Shown here: piece by piece, positions 40,764 to 43,717 of the stretch | How the letters are laid out: every line of letters starts with the position of its first letter | Position numbering within the stretch: position 1 is the first letter of the stretch | Assembly: GCA_036495095.1 (NCBI GenBank) | Contig: DASXNK010000117.1 | Span: 1 to 43,717 of the forward strand | DNA from: Candidatus Dormiibacterota bacterium | Lineage (GTDB): Bacteria > Chloroflexota > Dormibacteria > Aeolococcales > Aeolococcaceae | DNA: 43,717 nucleotides | Direction of reading: 5' to 3' | Notes under the pieces: model-generated | Database searches by the model: none | Seen by the model: the letters and a program-made list of their open reading frames with translations, nothing else | Told to the model about the DNA's origin: nothing | Position numbers and translations under genes: made by a program

Positions 40764-41813
40764 ATGGGTCCCGACCGCTGGCACCTCCACGCCGTGCTCC
40801 TCCCCGGGGGCGCGGATCCGGTCGACCTCTGGGTCGACGGCGGCCGGCTGACCACGGCGCCGCAGGACGGGGCCGAGACCCTGCCCGGCGGCTGGGCGCT
40901 GCCCGGGCTGGTCGACGCCCACGCCCACCTCAGCATCGACATCGCCGGAACCGGGCTGGGGCGCGGCTCGCCGGAGCTGATCGACGCCAACCTCCGCGCC
41001 CACCTCGAGGCCGGGGTGCTGCTGGTGCGCGACGTCGGCGCCGTGCCCGGGGCCACCCTGCCCGAGGGCGGCGGCCACGGTCCGCGGCTGCTCCGCGCGG
41101 GCCGCTTCCTCGCCCCTCCGGGCCGCTACATCCCCGGTCTGTACGAGGGCGTCGAGGCGGCCGGGGTGGTCGAGGCTGGGCTCGCCGAGGTGGCCGCCGG
41201 CGCCACCTGGGTCAAGGTGATCGCAGACTTCCCCGAGCGCTTTCCCGACGGCGGCCCGGCGATGCCGAACTACGACCTGGAGACGCTCACCCGGCTCGTC
41301 GAGGCGGTGCACGCCGCCGGGGCGCGGGTGGCCGCCCACGTCACCGGGCGGGCGCTCGCCGACGTGGTCGCCGCGGGCGTCGACTCGATCGAGCACGGGA
41401 TCCGGATGGACGGGGACGCGCTGACCGCCCTCGGCCGCCGCGGCGGCGCCTGGACACCGACGCTCGCCACCACCGCCGAGATGCTCGGCGAGGAGCGGTT
41501 CGCACGCCTGGTCGAGCGCCTCATCCCGATGCTGGCGGGCGCCGCGGCGGCGGGGGTGACCGTGCTCGCCGGCACCGACACCCGCCCCGCGGGCTCGCTC
41601 GCCGCCGAGGTGGCGCTGCTCCGGCACTGCGGGCTGCCGCCGGTGGACGCCATCGCCGCCGCCTCCACCGCGGCGAGGCGCTACCTCGGCCTGCCCGGCC
41701 TGGAGGGCGGCGCCGCTGCCGACCTGGTGTGCTACGCGTCCGATCCGCGCGACGACCCCGAGGTGCTGGCCACGCCCTCGGCGGTGCTGGTGCGAGGACG
41801 GCGGGTCCCGTGA
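40764..41813 (+). CDS. amidohydrolase (imidazolonepropionase-like metal-dependent hydrolase)
   Basis: This 349-aa cytoplasmic amidohydrolase has the metal-site motif LVDAHAHLS, a conserved lysine region ATWVKVIADF, two further histidines in VAAHVTGRA and DSIEHGIRM, and LAGTDTRPAGS with the catalytic aspartate. The C-terminal part has AADLVCYASDP, a usual end of the beta domain. All five canonical metal and catalytic positions seem present. The start ATG 40764 has no Shine-Dalgarno (leaderless). The stop overlaps the TDO start as GTGA, so it probably acts with tryptophan catabolism, for example on N-formylkynurenine or a related amide. That substrate is inference; related enzymes act on varied cyclic or linear amides. 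Confidence 0.85.
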   Translation: MGPDRWHLHAVLLPGGADPVDLWVDGGRLTTAPQDGAETLPGGWALPGLVDAHAHLSIDIAGTGLGRGSPELIDANLRAHLEAGVLLVRDVGAVPGATLPEGGGHGPRLLRAGRFLAPPGRYIPGLYEGVEAAGVVEAGLAEVAAGATWVKVIADFPERFPDGGPAMPNYDLETLTRLVEAVHAAGARVAAHVTGRALADVVAAGVDSIEHGIRMDGDALTALGRRGGAWTPTLATTAEMLGEERFARLVERLIPMLAGAAAAGVTVLAGTDTRPAGSLAAEVALLRHCGLPPVDAIAAASTAARRYLGLPGLEGGAAADLVCYASDPRDDPEVLATPSAVLVRGRRVP

Positions 41814-42559
41814 GCAGCACCGAGTACCACTCCTACCTGCTCATCGACGACCTGCTGAAGCTGCAGCGGCCGCTGACCGAGGGCGCACCCGACGAGCTGC
41901 TCTTCATCGTCGTCCACCAGGTCTACGAGCTCTGGTTCCGGGTGGTGGTCGACGAGCTGGTCCGCGCCCGCGACGAGCTCCTCGCCGGCCGCGCCCACAC
42001 CGCGGTGAAGCCGCTGCGGCGGGTGCTCGCCGTCGAGGGCCTGCTGGTCGACCAGCTGGGCGTGCTCGAGACCATGGGCCCGGAGGACTTCCTCGCCTTC
42101 CGCGACCCCCTGGCCCCGGCGTCCGGCTTCCAGTCGGCGCAGTTCCGGGCCATCGAGAGGCTCAGCGGCGGGGTCGCCGGGGCGTCGTCGACGGCGGCGG
42201 GCGCGGGCGGCGACCCTGGCGGCCCCTCGCTCTGGGAGGCGTACTGCGGGTGCGCCCGGGCCCAGGGGCTCGACCTCCCCGAGGGCGAGGCGGCCCGCGA
42301 GCGGCGGCTCGCCGTGCTCGCCGAGCTCTACCGCGACCACGCCGGCACCGCCGACCGCAGCGCTCTGCACGGCGTCGCCGAGCTGCTCTGCGACCACGAC
42401 GAGGCGGTCGCCACCTGGCGCTTCCGCCACGCGCTGATGGCGGCGCGCACCATCGGCGCCCGCCCCGGCACCGGCGGCTCCGCCGGGGTCGAGTACCTGC
42501 GCTCCACCGTCGAGCGCCGCTTCTTCCCGGAGCTCTGGGAGGTGAGGACCCGGCTGTGA
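41810..42559 (+). CDS. kynA: tryptophan 2,3-dioxygenase
   Basis: This 249-aa heme enzyme converts L-tryptophan to N-formylkynurenine, the first step of the kynurenine route. The N-terminus has YHSYLLIDDLLKLQRP and DELLFIVVHQVYELWF, then SGFQSAQFR. The heme-ligand histidine lies in WRFRHALMAARTIG, followed by the substrate-binding GTGGSAGVEYLR. Length is near the bacterial norm (about 280). The start is GTG 41810, overlapping the amidohydrolase stop. The enzyme needs O2, in keeping with an aerobic cell. Kynureninase and a classical formamidase gene are not in the window. Confidence 0.93.
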   Translation: MSSTEYHSYLLIDDLLKLQRPLTEGAPDELLFIVVHQVYELWFRVVVDELVRARDELLAGRAHTAVKPLRRVLAVEGLLVDQLGVLETMGPEDFLAFRDPLAPASGFQSAQFRAIERLSGGVAGASSTAAGAGGDPGGPSLWEAYCGCARAQGLDLPEGEAARERRLAVLAELYRDHAGTADRSALHGVAELLCDHDEAVATWRFRHALMAARTIGARPGTGGSAGVEYLRSTVERRFFPELWEVRTRL

Positions 42560-42572
42560 GGAGGCACGGCTG

Positions 42573-43124
42573 ATGGAGGCCAACGAGGCGATGGAGCACG
42601 CCCAGCGGACCGGGGAGCAGGCGGCCCGCGGCAATTTCGGGCGCCACGTCGCCATCCTCGTCGCGGTCCTCGCCGCGCTCCTCGCCATCGCCACGCTGCT
42701 CGGCAACCAGGCGACCGCCGACGCCATCCTCTCCCAGGAGCGCGCCACCGACACCTTCAGCGAGTACCAGGCCGACTCGGTGAAGGAGAAGGTGAGCGCC
42801 GACTCCGCCCTCATCCTCCGCCAGCTGGGCGGGGAGGCGGCGGCGAGGGCGGCGGCCGACCTGGAGCGGACCGCGGCGAGCGAGGCGGCGAAGCGGCGGC
42901 CGCTGCTGCCCCTGGCGCGCTCGCTCGAGGCCCAGCGAGACACCGCGGAGCACCGCCACCACGGCTACCAGTTCGCCGAGGCGGCGCTCCAGATCGCGAT
43001 CGTGCTCGCCTCGGTCTCGATCGTCGCGCGGTCGCGTCCGCTGGTCTGTGGAAGCCTCGGCCTGGGGGTGCTCGGGGTGCTGTTCATCCTCGACGGCGCC
43101 ACCCAGCTGGTCTGGCTCGGCTGA
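42573..43124 (+). CDS. DUF4337-family membrane protein
   Basis: This 183-aa protein has an N-terminal transmembrane helix (~22-43: GRHVAILVAVLAALLAIATLLG), a long charged helical middle (NQATADAILSQERATDTFSEYQADSVKE onwards), then two further hydrophobic segments near the C-terminus (AALQIAIVLASVSIVARS and LGLGVLGVLFILDG). This layout is that of DUF4337, a family of unknown function. The start at ATG 42573 has GGAGG 8 nt upstream and lies 14 nt after the TDO stop, so it is likely co-transcribed, but no functional tie with tryptophan catabolism is known. Confidence 0.85.
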   Translation: MEANEAMEHAQRTGEQAARGNFGRHVAILVAVLAALLAIATLLGNQATADAILSQERATDTFSEYQADSVKEKVSADSALILRQLGGEAAARAAADLERTAASEAAKRRPLLPLARSLEAQRDTAEHRHHGYQFAEAALQIAIVLASVSIVARSRPLVCGSLGLGVLGVLFILDGATQLVWLG

Positions 43125-43141
43125 ACCGTCCGGCCGCGACC

Positions 43142-43717
43142 TCAGGCGTCCTTCCACCCCCCGCCGCCGCCGCGCCGGGCCGCGACCAGGCCGGCGACGA
43201 TCGAGAGCGCGATCTCGGGGGCGGTGCGGCCGCCGAGGTCGAGCCCCACCGGGGTGCGGATCGCGGCCACCTCCGCGTCGCCCAGGCCGCGGGCGCGCAG
43301 CGCCTCGAGGTGGTGGGAGGTGTGGCGGCGGCTGCCCATCAGCCCGAGGTAGCGGGGACGGTGGGGGAGCAGCTGGGCGCAGAGCTCGACGACGTCGGGG
43401 GCATCGTGGTCGGTGAGCACCGCGTAGATCTCGTCGCCGGCGAGCGCCGCGTCGAGGGCACCGGGCCGGTCGACCACCGCGTCGGCGTCCCAGAGGCTGC
43501 CGCGGAGCCGCTCGGCGCGGCTCTCCACCAGCACGGTGCGAAAGCCGACCGCGGTGGCCCACTCCAGCACCGCCGCCGCCACCGGGGTGGCGCCGCCGAC
43601 CACCAGGGTCGGCCGGGCCGGATAGGGCTCGAGGTGGACCTCGATGGTGCCGAGGTCGTGGGTGTAGGTGCGCAGCCGCGGGGCGCCCTCGTCGAGCGCG
43701 GCGCCGGCGTCGTCGAG
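43142..43717 (-). CDS. XdhC-family molybdenum-enzyme maturation protein, N-terminus beyond window
   Basis: The C-terminal 191 residues are visible. The Rossmann domain of XdhC/CoxI proteins starts at PTLVVGGATPVAAAVLEWATAVGF, followed by the characteristic LTDHDAPDVVELCAQLLPHRPRYLGLMGSRRHTSHHLEAL, then TPVGLDLGGRTAPEIALSIVAGLVAARRG at the end. XdhC-like factors insert or sulfurate the molybdenum cofactor of xanthine dehydrogenase or CO dehydrogenase type enzymes. The frame is open to the right edge, so the N-terminal cysteine-containing domain and the partner enzyme genes would lie outside. It is convergent with the DUF4337 gene. Confidence 0.88.
   Translation of the reverse strand, partial: LDDAGAALDEGAPRLRTYTHDLGTIEVHLEPYPARPTLVVGGATPVAAAVLEWATAVGFRTVLVESRAERLRGSLWDADAVVDRPGALDAALAGDEIYAVLTDHDAPDVVELCAQLLPHRPRYLGLMGSRRHTSHHLEALRARGLGDAEVAAIRTPVGLDLGGRTAPEIALSIVAGLVAARRGGGGGWKDA

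Overview
This 43.7 kb window is very GC-rich bacterial chromosome, densely packed with genes. Stop and start codons often overlap (ATGA, GTGA, TTGA) and many starts are GTG. The gene content resembles Actinomycetota and related high-GC Gram-positive-like lineages such as Ca. Dormibacterota: an F420-dependent nitroreductase-family (DDN-like) protein, an LCP cell-wall protein, actinobacterial-type ergothioneine genes egtA-egtB-egtD, an LPXTG-type sorting signal, and several apparently leaderless genes. No rRNA or tRNA was seen, so the phylum is an inference. No CRISPR array, insertion sequence, integrase or phage gene was seen.

Layout. 1-6.0 kb (-): an ABC uptake operon of the branched-chain amino acid type. 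It has a secreted binding protein, then one 1242-aa protein carrying both permeases and both ATPases (LivH-LivM-LivF-LivG), then a secreted protein cut by the window edge. 6.0-8.6 kb: a secreted G1-family glutamic peptidase (-) divergent from an acyl-CoA synthetase (+). 8.7-12.4 kb (-): an LCP protein with a secreted beta-propeller protein, a secreted 13-residue-repeat protein, and the DDN-like protein. 12.7-14.8 kb: a DUF3052-like protein, a PadR regulator, and a proline-rich surface protein with a run of 21 prolines. 14.8-18.7 kb (-): a four-gene envelope operon built round a CopC-CopD fusion. 18.8-21.5 kb (+): the principal sigma factor, a DUF2231-Rieske protein and an SDR-like protein. 21.7-24.6 kb (+): a PucR/CdaR-type regulator and an orphan LivM-like permease. 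24.8-30.3 kb (+): a cupredoxin-beta-propeller protein, a cupredoxin-multicopper oxidase with an LPXTG tail, and a second CopC-CopD fusion, with strong hairpins between them. 30.3-31.8 kb: two divergent lipoproteins. 31.9-35.4 kb (-): egtA-egtB-egtD behind a small upstream reading frame. 35.7-36.0 kb (-): a small acidic repeat protein, followed by about 540 bp with no convincing gene. 36.6-40.7 kb (-): glycolate oxidase glcD-glcE-glcF. 40.8-43.1 kb (+): an amidohydrolase, tryptophan 2,3-dioxygenase and a DUF4337 protein. 43.1 kb to the end (-): an XdhC-family protein cut by the window edge.

Two themes recur. The first is extracytoplasmic copper: two CopC-CopD fusions and two cupredoxin enzymes, one likely fixed to the cell wall. 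The second is aerobic metabolism and redox protection: ergothioneine, glycolate oxidation, tryptophan oxidation, a Rieske protein and an F420-type reductase. Two regulatory patterns also recur. Genes without a Shine-Dalgarno carry a TANNNT hexamer 6-8 nt before the start codon. Perfect GC-rich hairpins without a T-tract lie just after several stop codons.
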